A stretch of DNA of 64,000 nt from Tachypleus tridentatus (GCF_004210375.1 NC_134834.1:17601027-17665026); one strand, 5' to 3'. Positions 34,094-43,999 are shown, counted from the stretch's first letter. Numbers and translations: made by a program. The notes: generated from the letters alone by a model not told the origin.

Positions 34094-35860
34094 TTATTGT
34101 TTGGAAGGGGAGTCACCTACCGTAAAAACGTCAGGTAACTCTCCTTCTGGGGTTCTTTCTCTTTCCTGTCTCTTTGCACCGCTACAACCTGCTTGAGACT
34201 CACTGGACCTATTTCTCACTATAAACTTGTCTAATGAGGTTTGTTTCTGTCTGTATTTTAAAATGTTTCTGAAGTAAAGCATGACATTTACATTGAAAAG
34301 GTTTATGCTGTGGTTTGCCACAGCTTTGTCAGGGTGAAATTTTTCCACAAAACTTTGTAACTCTCCCCATTTTCCACACATTTCCTTGATTAGTGAACTA
34401 GGAACATCCTCCCTCCTCATCTGAAGACACTTCCTCAGTTGCCTTCTGTTGCTGCTCCTTCTAAAGGCCTTGGAGTTCTTCCCTGGTGAGTTCAGTGTTG
34501 TGGTCTTCCACCAACTCCTCCACATCATCATTACTCACATCCAACCCTGGTCTAGTGAGACAATATCCTCGACAACAGACTCAGCCTTTAAGCCTTCAAA
34601 GTCTCTATCTGCTACTGAGTCTGGCCACAATTTCTTCCAGGCTGAGTTCATTGTCCTCAAAGACACTTCCCTCCAGGCTTTGTCTATGATCCTCAAGCAA
34701 TGGAGGATATTAAAGTGATATTTCCAGAACTCTCTGAGAGTTAACTCTGTGTCAGAGGTCACTTCAAGCACCTTTGAAACAGTGCTTTGGTGTAGAGTTT
34801 CTTAAAGTTCGATATTACCTGCTGGTCCATGGGCTGAATGAGAGGAGTCGTGTTAGGGGGGCAAGAGCTTCACCGTAATGAAACTGTACTCCTCCACCAA
34901 CCCGTCCTCCAAGCCTGGTGGGTAAGCAGATGCATTGTCTATCACAAGGAGGGCCTTGAGTGGCAACTATTTTTCCGTGAGGTAATTCTTTACACTTGGG
35001 TCAAACACTTCATGGACCCACTCCATAAAAAAATTGCTTGGTTACCCATGCTTTACTATTAGCCCTCCACATGATATTTAGTTTACTTTTCAGGACATTA
35101 TTTTTTTTTAAACCCTCGAGTTCTCAGAATGTTACACAAGCAAAGGCTTAAGTTTTAAGTCCCCACTTGCATTACTACATAACAATAGAGTTAGCCTGTC
35201 CTTCATTGGCTTGTGTCCTAGCAGTGACTTCTCCTCCTTGGTGATGTAGGTCCTCTTTGACATTTTCTTCCAAAATAAGCCTGTCTCATCACAGTCGAAC
35301 ACTTGTTGGGGAATAAAACCCTCAGCTTCTACATAGTCCTTAAATTCCCTAACAAATATATCAGCAGCATCTTTGTTAGAACTGGCACCCTCCCTTTGTC
35401 TCACCACACTATGTATGCCACTTCTCTTCCTAAATTTTTCAAACCACCCCTTACTAGCTTTAAAGGCATCACTTGTATCAGTACTCATTCCAGGGGTGTT
35501 TTTCAGGAGATCAGCATGCAACTGCTTTGCTTTCTCACAAATGATGGTCTCAGAAATGCTATCACCAGCTAACTGTTTTTCGTTTACCCAAATCAACAAC
35601 AGTTTATCTACCTCTTCCATTGTTTGTGATCTTTGTTTCATAAGCACTGTCACTCCTTTTGCAACATCAGCTCCTTTGATGACCTCTTTATTTTTCAGTA
35701 TGGTGCAGACTGTACACTTCACCATACCAAACTGTGTAGCAAGGTCAGACACGCGAACACTACTCTCAAACTTCGCTATGAGATCTTTTTTCACCTCTAT
35801 TGTGGCTCTAACAACTTTTCTTTTTGGTTTGCTGCTTTCATTATCCTTCTTTGACCCCAT
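34094..35860 (-). pseudogene. Tigger (pogo/CENP-B-like) transposase, broken
   Basis: Minus-strand gene of the Tc1/mariner superfamily, whose product would bind the terminal repeats and cut and paste the element. The first 242 codons (35860-35132) are intact: a basic N-terminus, a CENP-B-type helix-turn-helix (KDLIAKFESSVRVSDLATQF), a second DNA-binding part (GWFEKFRKRSGI), then the first catalytic Asp in VFDCDETGLFW. A stop follows after KPLLV, then a second stop shortly after. An extra T in a run near 35026-35032 shifts the frame. The second catalytic Asp region (LLVIDNASAYPPG) and LIQPMDQ are still readable near 34930-34820. The C-terminal part continues at 34771-34535 and 34531-34094 (FVEKFHPDKAV, RQKQTSLDKF). 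It resembles the TIGD1-like group. It is dead but only moderately decayed. Confidence 0.95.
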
Positions 35861-36155
35861 GGTGGCTTATTTAATCAGAATATTTAGAAAAACAACAAAA
35901 AACAAAAAGAAAAACGAGAACGTTCACATCAGATTTTAGCGGGGGTGTGGACTGAGCGACAGGTGAGGGTAAAATGTTTTGGGCAAGCTTGACGTGGGCC
36001 GAAAATGGTCGAAGGGTCGTTCGGATCATCAGTCGAGTTATTTCGGGGGTTCGGGCCACGACAGCTTGGTTCGGGAACCGAGTTTATGTTGTCACCGAGA
36101 CATTTTTTTTTCCCAAACAAAATCTTCGAAAACCGAATTGTTCGAGAAGGGAGTC

Positions 36156-36178
36156 GTTCGAGAACCGAGGTACCACTG
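36156..36178 (-). repeat. Right terminal inverted repeat of the Tigger element
   Basis: Perfect inverse of the left repeat; followed by TA. Confidence 0.97.
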
Positions 36179-36230
36179 TACAGGCAAAAACTATCTTTAA
36201 AAACAAACAAACTTGTTCTTGAAACAATGA

Positions 36231-36590
36231 CCCGGCATGGCCAAGCGTGTTAAGGCGTTCTACTCGTAATCCGAGGGTTGCGGGTTCAAATCTCGGTCGC
36301 ACCAAACATGCTCGCCCTCCCAGCCGTGGGGGCGTTATTAGCTACACTAGGGCTATCTGCGCTAGCCATCTCTAATTTTGCAGTGTAAGGCTAGAGGAAA
36401 GGCAGCTACTCATCATTACCAACCGCCAACTCTTGGGCTACTCGTTTACCAATGAATAGTGGGATTGACTGTAACATTATAACGCCCCCACGGCTGAAAG
36501 AAGTGAACATGTTTGGTGTGACGGGAATTCGAACCCGCGACCTTCGAATTACGAGTCGAGTGCCTTAACCCACCTGGCCATTCCGGGCCA
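36231..36590. mobile_element. Two SINE-A parts, heads outward (foldback)
   Basis: 36231-36337 is a forward 5' part (GACCCGGCATGGCCAAGCGT to GGGGGCGTTATTA). From about 36338 the sequence switches to a minus-strand copy (AGCTACACTAGGGCTATC) running to a full head at 36590 (GGCCATTCCGGGCC). The outer ends are inverted repeats of each other. Confidence 0.9.
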
Positions 36591-37054
36591 TATATTGAAG
36601 AGAGAGAGAGAAAACGAATATGTATTGGGGGAGTAATATATTCCGGATCTGGATCCGATTTGGGGAGGACTATCTTGTGGGAAGATTCTATCTCCTTTTA
36701 AAAATTCCAGTAAATCAATTTGTTATTTTTTGAAATATACATAGATGTATAAAGACCAAAATCCGATACAAGAAATATTTTTTACAACAATAAAAATGTA
36801 ATATTTACATTTTTAATCATCTGTACTTTTGTGACGATCCCAATTTCCCTGTATTAAATCTTACAGACCATTAATCTACAACTGGTTTGTGTTGTTTTAA
36901 TAAAACAACATCTGTTATGAAGGAGTTTGTTACTTACACTTAGAGCTTATTGCGCAACTAAATATTTAATACATTTCGAAAAATATAATTGGATAAAAAA
37001 TAAATAACTCGACAGAACTTTCTCATTTAGCAAATAACTTTCAACTTACACACT
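36591..37054. other. Unique AT-rich sequence
   Basis: A short GA tract lies at about 36600-36610. Nothing else recognised. Confidence 0.5.
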
Positions 37055-37470
37055 TGTGTGTTTTGGGGTTTTAGTTGAGTACAAAGCTACATTTGTTTGT
37101 TGGTTTTGAATTTCGCGCAAAGCTACTCGAGAGCTATCTGCGCTAGCCGTCCCTAATTTAGCAGTGTAAGACTAGAGGGAAGGCAGCTAGTCATCACCAC
37201 CCACCGCCAACTCTTGGGCTACTCTTTTACCAATGAATAGTGGGATTGACCGTCACATTATAACGCCCCCACGGCTGAGAAGGCGAGCATGTTTTGGTGC
37301 GACCGGGATTCGAATCCACGACCCTCGGATTACGAGTAGAACGCCTTAACACGCTTTGCCATGCCGAGCCTCAAAGCTACATAATAGGCTATTTGTGCTG
37401 TGCCCACTGCGAATAACGAAACCTGGAGTTTCTAACGTACGCAGAGGTCCCATCGTGCCGCTAGGGGGCT
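37055..37470 (-). mobile_element. SINE-C split by a nested SINE-A
   Basis: SINE-C pieces at 37055-37092 and 37372-37470 are interrupted by a full SINE-A (37093-37371, minus strand). The SINE-A is flanked by the duplicated SINE-C sequence CAAAGCTACAT at 37082-37092 and (final base differing) 37372-37382. This dates SINE-A activity after this SINE-C insertion. Confidence 0.93.
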
Positions 37471-38016
37471 ACATATAATGCATCACATTGAGTCGTTTTG
37501 ATTTTCGTTTTGCAACACTCGGTGTAGAGAAGATACGAAACCATCGATTGAAATCACTTGTTTTATATCTAGAATACACAGCAAATCTTAAAATTAATTA
37601 ACGGTTTTAATTACAGTATAAGTGGAATTGTTGATTAATGTTTTTGTCACTCGTATGCTGTTTCAGACCTTTTCCTGTACAAAGTCATATAACACAATCA
37701 ACGTAGTACATAAATACGTTATAAATACGTTTTAACTATATTTCCAATGTGAACAGTGTACATCGCATTAGTAACTCAACAATTTAAACTCGCTCAAGAT
37801 GGCGCTGGAGATTAATTTGGTTTTTGGTAGTTCAAAACGTCACAAACGCAGTTGAGAACAGATTCTTTCTTGTTAACGTCAGCTACTGGTTCATTCTTTC
37901 CTAACGTGTGCTATAAAAACCCTATTTAGTGGTTGGTGTGGATTTATACTGCTTTACCTAATTATATAAAACTGCAAAAAAATACACACAAACAAAAACA
38001 ACTCCAGATTGGATTA
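37471..38016. other. Unique AT-rich sequence (intron)
   Basis: Nothing recognised. Confidence 0.5.
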
Positions 38017-39130
38017 GAAAAACGAAAAAGTAGTCTTAACCTTGTCACATGAAAATGATATGTCAAGTCATCCAGAATAGCTGGTTGGGTTAGAAAACCG
38101 AAAGATAGATTTAACCTTGTCACATGAAAATGATATGTCAAGTGATTCCAGAATAGCTGGTTGGATTAGAAAACCGAAAGATAGATTTAACCTCGTCACA
38201 TGAAAATGGTATGTAAAGTGATTCCAGAATAGCTGGTTGGATTAGAAAACCGAAAGATAGATTTGACCTCGTCACATGAAAATGGTATGTCAAGTCATTC
38301 AGAATAGGTAGGTGGTTGGGTTAGAAAACCGAAAGATATATTTAACCTTGTCACATCAAAATGGTATGTCAAGTCATTCAGAATAGCTGGTTGGGTTAGA
38401 AAACCGAAAGATAGATTTAACCTTGTCACATGAAAATGATATGTCAAGTGATTCCAGAATAGCTGGTTGGGTTAGAAAACCGAAAGATAGATTTAACCTT
38501 GTCACATGAAAATGATATGTCAAGTGATTCCAGAATAGATGGTTGGATTAGAAAACCGAAAGATAGATTTAACCTTGTCACATGAAAATGGTATGTAAAG
38601 TAATTCCAGAATAGATGGTTGGATTAGAAAACCGAAAGATAGATTTGACCTCGTCACATGAAAATGGTATGTCAAGTCATTCAGAATAGGTAGGTGGTTG
38701 GGTTAGAAAACCGAAAGATATATTTAATCTTGTCACATCAAAATGGTATGTCAAGTCATTCAGAATAGCTGGTTGGGTTAGAAAACCGAAAGATAGATTT
38801 AACCTTGTCACATGAAAATGGTATGTAAAGTGATTCCAGAATAGCTGGTTGGATTAGAAAACCGAAAGATAGATTTGACCTCGTCACATGAAAATGATAT
38901 GTCAAGTCATTCAGAATAGCTGGTTGGGTTAGAAAACCGAAAGATAAATTTAATCTTGTCACATCAAAATGGTAACCAAATCTTTCAGAGTTGTTTGTTA
39001 GATTAAAAAAACATTAAAGTTTAAAGGTAGATTTAACCCCGTCACATTAAAATGATAGACCAAATCATCCAATGTAACCAGTTGAATTAGTAAAACATAA
39101 AGTAAACTTAACGTCATCACATCAAAATGG
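38017..39130. repeat. 76-bp tandem array with higher-order structure
   Basis: About 14 units of 74-79 bp (GAAAACCGAAAGATAGATTT, CACATGAAAATGATATGTCA), degenerating after about 38970. Distinctive variants recur together: the 'gacctcg' unit starts at 38245, 38627 and 38857, and the GGTAGGTGG insertion follows the first two. So blocks of five and three units were duplicated as blocks. Confidence 0.95.
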
Positions 39131-39487
39131 TTTGCCAAACCCTGCAGAAGTAATAATAGAAGCACAAGAGTATTGGTTCTACTGAATTATATTCTGGTAA
39201 TGGAATTATCTCATTACTAGTAACTTTAGAAAAAGCAATTGAATCATCTAGTCACCTATAATTAGGTCTAGCATATATATATTACTGTATAAATTGATAT
39301 TATGAAACACAAGTGCTCCTATGATTTGGTTGACAGGTGCTAAATCATGCCATTAACTGTATGGTTACAAAGCAAAGTAGCTTAAAGTTTTTCACCCATA
39401 TTTCAAACTCCTTGTGAGCGATGGGAGACTTGTCTAATCCAGTTGGATAGAGATAGTATTATACCTGTAGGATAAAATTTGGATAGG
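39131..39487. other. Unique sequence
   Basis: Nothing recognised. Confidence 0.5.
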
Positions 39488-39607
39488 ATAATTAGGAAAT
39501 AAACACAAAGCTATACAACTGGCTGTCTGTGCTCTGATTACCATGGATATCGAAACTCTTTGTTTTTTATCGGTGTGAGTTCACAGACCCTGTACCACTT
39601 GGGGGCG
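39488..39607 (-). mobile_element. SINE-C
   Basis: AACACAAAGCTATACAACTG, GGATATCGAAACTC and a head end ACCACTTGGGGGCG. Confidence 0.75.
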
Positions 39608-39738
39608 TTGAACAAAGATTCTGAGTTCGAGCTTCTCAATCCCGGAGTTGTTGTTTCTCGTTTCTCACGTAACGACTTTGTCGCTCACAATATTATTTCA
39701 TAAAGTGTAGTTTCTTTGAATCACGATATAAACTCCAT

Positions 39739-40330
39739 GTATTTACACTATTAACAATGACCTAAGAATCTCATCTTTAGGGCAAAGATGATCTGTTAAA
39801 CCTGGTTACGCTATTAACAATGACCTGAGAGACTCATCTTTAGGGCAAAGATAACTGGTTAAATCTGGTTAGGTTATTAACAATGACATAAGAATCTCAT
39901 CTTTAGGGCAAAGATGATCTGTTAAACCTGGTTACGCTATTAACAATGACCTGAGAGACTCATCTTTAGGGCAAAGATAACTGGTTAAATCTGGTTACGC
40001 TATTAACAATGACCTAATAAGCTCATCTTTAGGGCAAAGATAACTGGTTAAAACTGGTTACACTTAACATTAACCTAAGAAGTTAGTTCATCTATAGGGT
40101 AAAGATAACTGGTTAAACCTGGTTACGCTATGATAAATAAACTACAAAGCTCAACTGTATGTAAAGAGAACTGGTTAAACCTGGCTACGCTATGATAAAT
40201 AAACTACAAAGCTCAACTGTATGTAAAGAGAACTGGTTAAATCTGGCTACGCTATGATAAATAAACTACAAAGCTCAACTGTATGTAAAGAGAACTGGTT
40301 AAACCTGGCTACGCTATGGCAAATAAACCA
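39739..40330. repeat. Two-phase tandem array: 63-bp units then 62-bp units
   Basis: 39739-40120 has six 63-bp-type units (CTCATCTTTAGGGCAAAGAT, GGTTACGCTATTAACAATGA). From about 40120 to 40330 a related but distinct 62-bp unit (GATAAATAAACTACAAAGCT, CTGTATGTAAAGAGAACTGG) is repeated about three and a half times almost perfectly. Both share CTGGTTAAACCTGG, so the second arose from the first. Confidence 0.92.
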
Positions 40331-40499
40331 CGTAACTCGTCTGTAAGAAAAGTTATAGATCAAACACATTCACCGTAAGTAGGACTTTATTTATATGCAT
40401 GTTGTATTATTTAAAGTATAAAGCTCGTCTGTAAAAACAAACAAACTAAATATATCCAAGTTTTATGTTAGTGTTGAGCGGAGAAAGGAAACGACTCAC

Positions 40500-40608
40500 C
40501 TGTGGGCTTAGGAAAAGGCAAATTTAAACTGGTCGGTTCGTGTTGGAAAACTTCAGGTATGGAGGTTGCGCTGACCATTGTCGAATTGAGAACAGAGTCA
40601 ATAGACAT
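40500..40608 (-). CDS. First coding exon (short form) of the unidentified membrane protein
   Basis: Minus-strand ATG at 40608-40606, with A at -3 and an in-frame TAA just upstream, opens 36 codons plus one nucleotide. The exon ends at a strong donor CCCACAG|GTGAGT (40499). The encoded start is MSIDSVLNSTMVSATSIPEV and the end is PFPKPT. There is one possible N-glycosylation site (NST), no signal peptide, and a Pro/Ser/Thr-rich stalk. Joined to 31390-31246 and 24990-24651 it gives 197 residues with one membrane helix at about 43-64, outside N-terminus. Alternatively the pyrimidine-rich stretch before GACAATGGTCAG| (40574) is an acceptor and this is an internal exon of a longer protein. Confidence 0.5.
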
Positions 40609-40785
40609 TATTTAAAAACAAAACAACAAATACAACAGTGACCGTCTACAAACACGACGTTAATATACACTAATTTGAAGACAGCATCGAAGGGTTATCG
40701 ATTTTTTTTTTCACTCGTCATGCTTCCAGCACTTTCTCTTCAAATTTCTCCAGCGTCTCGTGAACGTCTATTGAAACTTAGAGGC
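40609..40785. promoter_or_regulatory. Possible 5' UTR or intron end before the 40.6-kb exon
   Basis: The stretch is CpG-containing on the right and T-rich on the minus strand just before the ATG (TGTTGTATTTGTTGTTTTG). Either it is 5' UTR of the short form or the polypyrimidine tract of an acceptor. Sequence alone does not decide. Confidence 0.25.
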
Positions 40786-40835
40786 TCATATAACACCGGA
40801 CTGTTTTAAGGCCTTGTTAGAATAAGACACGTCAC

Positions 40836-41012
40836 CTTCAATAACCAAATATTCTATTGCCGCCGTTGGATCGTGGTTGAATAGGCACGTGTAATTAATA
40901 TTATACTGTGAGGCTTGGTGCACGAATACGGTTTTCCGATGTAACTCAACTGTCATGTCCCCAGTTGCGATATATCCAAGGTATTTATTTCCTTCTACAC
41001 TCTCAAACCTTA
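40836..41012 (-). CDS. Candidate ectodomain exon, symmetric phase 1-1
   Basis: The minus strand from acceptor TTATAACCAG| (41013) to donor TTGAAG|GTGACG (40835) is 177 nt with 58 whole codons, phase 1 at both ends. It reads like an extracellular domain: GNKYLGYIATGDMTVELHRK, then VFVHQASQYNINYTCLFNHD and EYLVIE. There is one Cys and one sequon (NYT). If unspliced the frame runs on to a TGA at 40788-40786. Phase 1 in and out is usual for exons encoding extracellular modules, and it could join directly to the membrane exon at 31390 (phase 1) or be skipped. It may be Ig-like, but I cannot name the fold. Both splice sites are mediocre. Confidence 0.4.
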
Positions 41013-41155
41013 CTGGTTATAACTCACGGAACACGCAAGTGATGCGTCACTTCAGAGCGTAAAATCACACACTTCTGTGTCCGCGAACCAACCCGACTTT
41101 CTGGAAACACCCGACCACGAACAAGACCTGAACTGATCGATAATGAAGTCACCCT

Positions 41156-41245
41156 TTATCGTCGCAGGGGGCCACTGGTTTGATCTCCGTGTTCTTCTGA
41201 AGTCAGTTTTTCTTCGTTATCCGAGGGATTGGAAAAGGCGTGGCA
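41156..41245 (-). CDS. Possible short terminal exon
   Basis: Minus-strand acceptor CTGATCTGTTTGTGCAG| (41246), then 29 codons to TAA (41158-41156): CHAFSNPSDNEEKLTSEEHG, then DQTSGPLRR. It is hydrophilic and acidic like a C-terminal tail. It lies immediately beside the 53-bp array and just upstream of the candidate exon at 41012, so it would belong to another isoform or a neighbouring gene. Short enough to be chance. Confidence 0.25.
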   Translation of the reverse strand, partial: CHAFSNPSDNEEKLTSEEHGDQTSGPLRR

Positions 41246-41257
41246 CTGCACAAACAG

Positions 41258-41681
41258 ATCAGCATAAGAACATTAATGCTTTTGTTATACTCTAGGTGGC
41301 GTCAGTGGAAATCAGCATAAGAACATTAATGCTTTTGTTATACTCTAGGTGGCGTCAGTGGAAATCAGCATAAGAACATTAATGTTTTTGTTATACTCTA
41401 GGTGGCGTCAGTGGAAATCAGCATAAGAACATTAATGCTTTTGTTATACTCTAGGTGGCGTCAGTGGAAATCAGCATAAGAACATTAATGCTTTTGTTAT
41501 ACTCTAGGTGGCGTCAGTGGATATCAGCATAAGAACATTAATGCTTTTGTTATACCCTAGGTGGCGTCAGTGGAAATCAGCATAAGAACATTAATGCTTT
41601 TGTTATACTCTAGGTGGCGTCAGTGGATATCAGCATAAGAACATTAATGCTTTTGTTATACTCTAGGTGGCGTCAGTGGAA
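41258..41681. repeat. 53-bp tandem array, eight nearly identical copies
   Basis: Units start every 53 bp from 41258 (ATCAGCATAAGAACATTAAT, CTCTAGGTGGCGTCAGTGGA). Only single substitutions occur (gctttt/gttttt, ctctag/ccctag, gaaatc/gatatc). Recent amplification. Confidence 0.97.
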
Positions 41682-41972
41682 ATGTGTTGTTGGTTAACTG
41701 TTACTGATGGTCTGTACACCATTATAAAATACATTACAAAACTATATACATTAAATCTATATTGTGCGAAACTACTACAGTTTAATAAAATGAAAGTTTG
41801 GGCCAACGTAAAATAAAACACTAAGAAAACAAGTAAACAAACTTAATAAGTGTTCTTTATTTCGATTTTGTACACTGAAAACAGTTGAAATCTTATTACG
41901 GCTACATTCAAACTGAGACAAATATAGACTGATTATTTTCAATTACGGAGGTCTCCACAAGCAAACACATTT
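41682..41972. other. Unique AT-rich sequence
   Basis: Nothing recognised. Confidence 0.5.
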
Positions 41973-42063
41973 TTGTTGCTGTTGTTGTTGATACGGCGCA
42001 AAGCTACTGCTGTACGCTGGTTGTTAGCGTATAAAGTTTTAAGATATACCGCTAGGGGGCGCC
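41973..42063 (-). mobile_element. SINE-C, diverged
   Basis: GTTGTTGTTGATACGGCGCA tail and ATACCGCTAGGGGGCGCC head end; the core is mostly deleted. Confidence 0.6.
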
Positions 42064-42179
42064 TAGGGGAAGGAAAATTATGTACTTCACGAAGCGTAAT
42101 AAGTTAATGACAAAGAATATTTCCTCGTCACGTGTCAGTGGTTCTTTTCAGGTTTTAATCAAAAGGAAACTGTTTATGT

Positions 42180-42301
42180 TTGTTGTTGTTTGTTATTAAG
42201 CCTAAAGCTACACGAAGGGCTATCTGTGATCTGCTCAGCACGAATATCGAAACACGGTTTCTGGTCGTATAAGTCTGCAGACATACTATGTTACTGGGGG
42301 T
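42180..42301 (-). mobile_element. SINE-C
   Basis: GTTGTTGTTTGTTATTAAGC, ATATCGAAACACGG and TCTGCAGACATACTATG mark a complete, diverged copy. Confidence 0.75.
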
Positions 42302-42464
42302 GGGGATTCTTTTCGAATAACACAACATTTCAGCCGAAGTTATAATTAAAGTCTTCGGATGGAGAAATTACAATACGCAACAGTTTACTTGCGACATTAT
42401 TCAAGCATGTGACGGCGAGTACATTTCCTGAGTTTATTTATCGTCTGATAACCCAACATGTATC

Positions 42465-42771
42465 AATGAAAAATGTTTGTTTGTTTTGTTTGTTTTGGAA
42501 TTTCGCACAAAGCTACTCGAGGGCTATCTGTGCTAGCCGTCCCTAATTTAGCAGTGTAAGACTAGAGGGAAGGCAGCTAGTCATCACCACCCACCGCCAA
42601 CTCTTGGGCTACTCTTTTACCAACGAATAGTGGGATTGATCGTCACATTATAACGCTCCACGGCTGAAAGGGCGAGCATGTTTGGCGCGATGGGGATGCG
42701 AACCCGCGATCCTCAGATTACGAGTCGCACGCCTTAACGCGCTTGGCCATGCCGGGCCTAATGAAAAATGT
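42465..42771 (-). mobile_element. SINE-A, reference copy with 12-bp target-site duplication
   Basis: Body 42477-42759 (283 bp) between AATGAAAAATGT at 42465-42476 and 42760-42771. Read in its own direction it has a tRNA-like head (box A GGCATGGCCAAGCGCG, loop CTCGTAA giving anticodon CGU, box B GGTTCGCATCCC), then the conserved core CACCAAACATGCTCGCCC-like segment and CCCAAGAGTTGGCGGTGGGT, and a tail AAATTCCAAAACAAACAAAA. The tail matches the usual A-rich end of LINE-mobilised SINEs. The box A/box B spacing suggests RNA polymerase III transcription. Confidence 0.98.
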
Positions 42772-42778
42772 ATTCTCA

Positions 42779-42868
42779 AGACGGCTGGTATGGGTATTAA
42801 AACTTTAATTAAGATAAAGTACAGAACAACGTTTGACCTTTTTGGGTCATCTTTAGGTTCAGGTTAAC
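42779..42868. mobile_element. Penelope-like element terminal fragment
   Basis: CGGCTGGTATGGGTATTAAA to TCATCTTTAGGTTCAGGTTA matches the left end of the element at 57953. It abuts the SINE-A duplication, so the SINE may have landed at the element's edge. Confidence 0.82.
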
Positions 42869-42899
42869 GACGGATCAGTTAAATATCAGTAAAAGTCGA

Positions 42900-43175
42900 C
42901 CCCTGGCATGGCCAGGTGGTTAAGGCACTCGACTTATAATCTGAGAGTCGAGGGTTCGAAGCCCCGTCACATTAAACATACTTGCCCTCTCAGCCGTGGG
43001 GCGTTATAATGTGACGGTCAGTCCCACTATTCGTTGGTAAAAGAGTAGCCGAAGAGTTGATGGTGGGTGGTGATGACTAGCTGTTTTCTTTCCAGTCTTA
43101 CCTTACTAAATTAGGGACGACAAGCGCATATAACCCTCGAGTAGCTTTGCGCGAAATTCTAAAACAAACAAACAA
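42900..43175 (+). mobile_element. SINE-A
   Basis: Full-length: head CCCTGGCATGGCCAGGTGG, tail with three CAAA units. Confidence 0.95.
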
Positions 43176-43219
43176 ACAGTAAAAAAAATTCTTAGTCCGT
43201 TAGTTACATCAAGAAGTGT

Positions 43220-43328
43220 ATTATGCTTTTATTGTTGTTGTTATTGTTTTGGCTAAGCACAAAGCTACACAATGGGCTATTTGTTCTTTTCCCATCGTGG
43301 CTATCAAAACCCGGTTTCTAGAGGTGAA
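43220..43328 (-). mobile_element. SINE-C
   Basis: GTTTTGGCTAAGCACAAAGC, ACACAATGGGCTATTTG and GTGGCTATCAAAACCCGG; 5' head truncated. Confidence 0.8.
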
Positions 43329-43541
43329 AGGTCAGATGCTGTATTACAATGATCTTCTTTAACATTGGGTTCGTTACATGACTTCCAGGTTAAAAAGTTC
43401 AAGGTCACGTAGGCTGCTAGAAAGTCCAGTGCAGGGGTTCCTAGATTTTCTCAGCGCAACGCTACCTAGTTTTGAACCCCACCAGAAAGATGGCCACCGT
43501 TCGAGTACAATACGTTAACTTCCATGCAAAAGACTATTATT

Positions 43542-43837
43542 AAGTCGAACTATTTGCTTGTTTTGAATTTCGCGCAAAGCTACACGAGAACTATCTGCGC
43601 TAGCTGTTCCGAATTTAGCAGTGCAAGACTAGAGAGAAAGCAGTTAGTCATTACCACCTATCGCCAACTCTTGAAGCTACTCTTTTACCAACGAATAGTG
43701 GGATTGGCCGTAACGTTATAATGCCCCCTTAGTTGAAAGGATGAGCATGTATGGTGTGACGGGGATTCAAAGCCGTGACCCTCAGATTACAAGTCAAATG
43801 CCCTAACCACTTGGCCTTGCCAGGTCAAGTCGAACTA
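43542..43837 (-). mobile_element. SINE-A with 11-bp target-site duplication
   Basis: Body 43553-43826 between AAGTCGAACTA at 43542-43552 and 43827-43837. Confidence 0.96.
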
Positions 43838-43999
43838 GACAGCTGGTTGATCAGTTGCTGGCGTATCACAAGGTTTTACTGTGTTACTTAATTTTATAAT
43901 TATTTACCTACGTTATTACCACATAAAATAGCTGCTTATACTGTCTTTTACTGCCGCAAATTTAAAATTGTAGTTTACATTTAATAAAATTAAAGCAGT

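Larger units (their letters stand above)
33778..36178 (-). mobile_element. Tigger/pogo-type DNA transposon, inactive
   Basis: A 2401-bp element with 23-bp perfect terminal inverted repeats (33778-33800 and 36156-36178, beginning CAGTGGTACCTCGGTTCTCG), flanked by the expected TA dinucleotides (33776-33777 and 36179-36180). A subterminal motif TTCGAAAACCGAA repeats near both ends. It carries one broken transposase gene on the minus strand. It is inserted in the large intron between the exons at 40.5 and 31.4 kb. Confidence 0.97.

Noticed and set aside
35303..35939. Plus-strand frames of 89-188 codons
   Set aside because: They lie antisense to the Tigger transposase and have no independent support.
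41258..41681. A CRISPR array
   Set aside because: Units are contiguous with no variable spacers, and the setting is eukaryotic; same for the 53-, 55-, 70- and 76-bp arrays.
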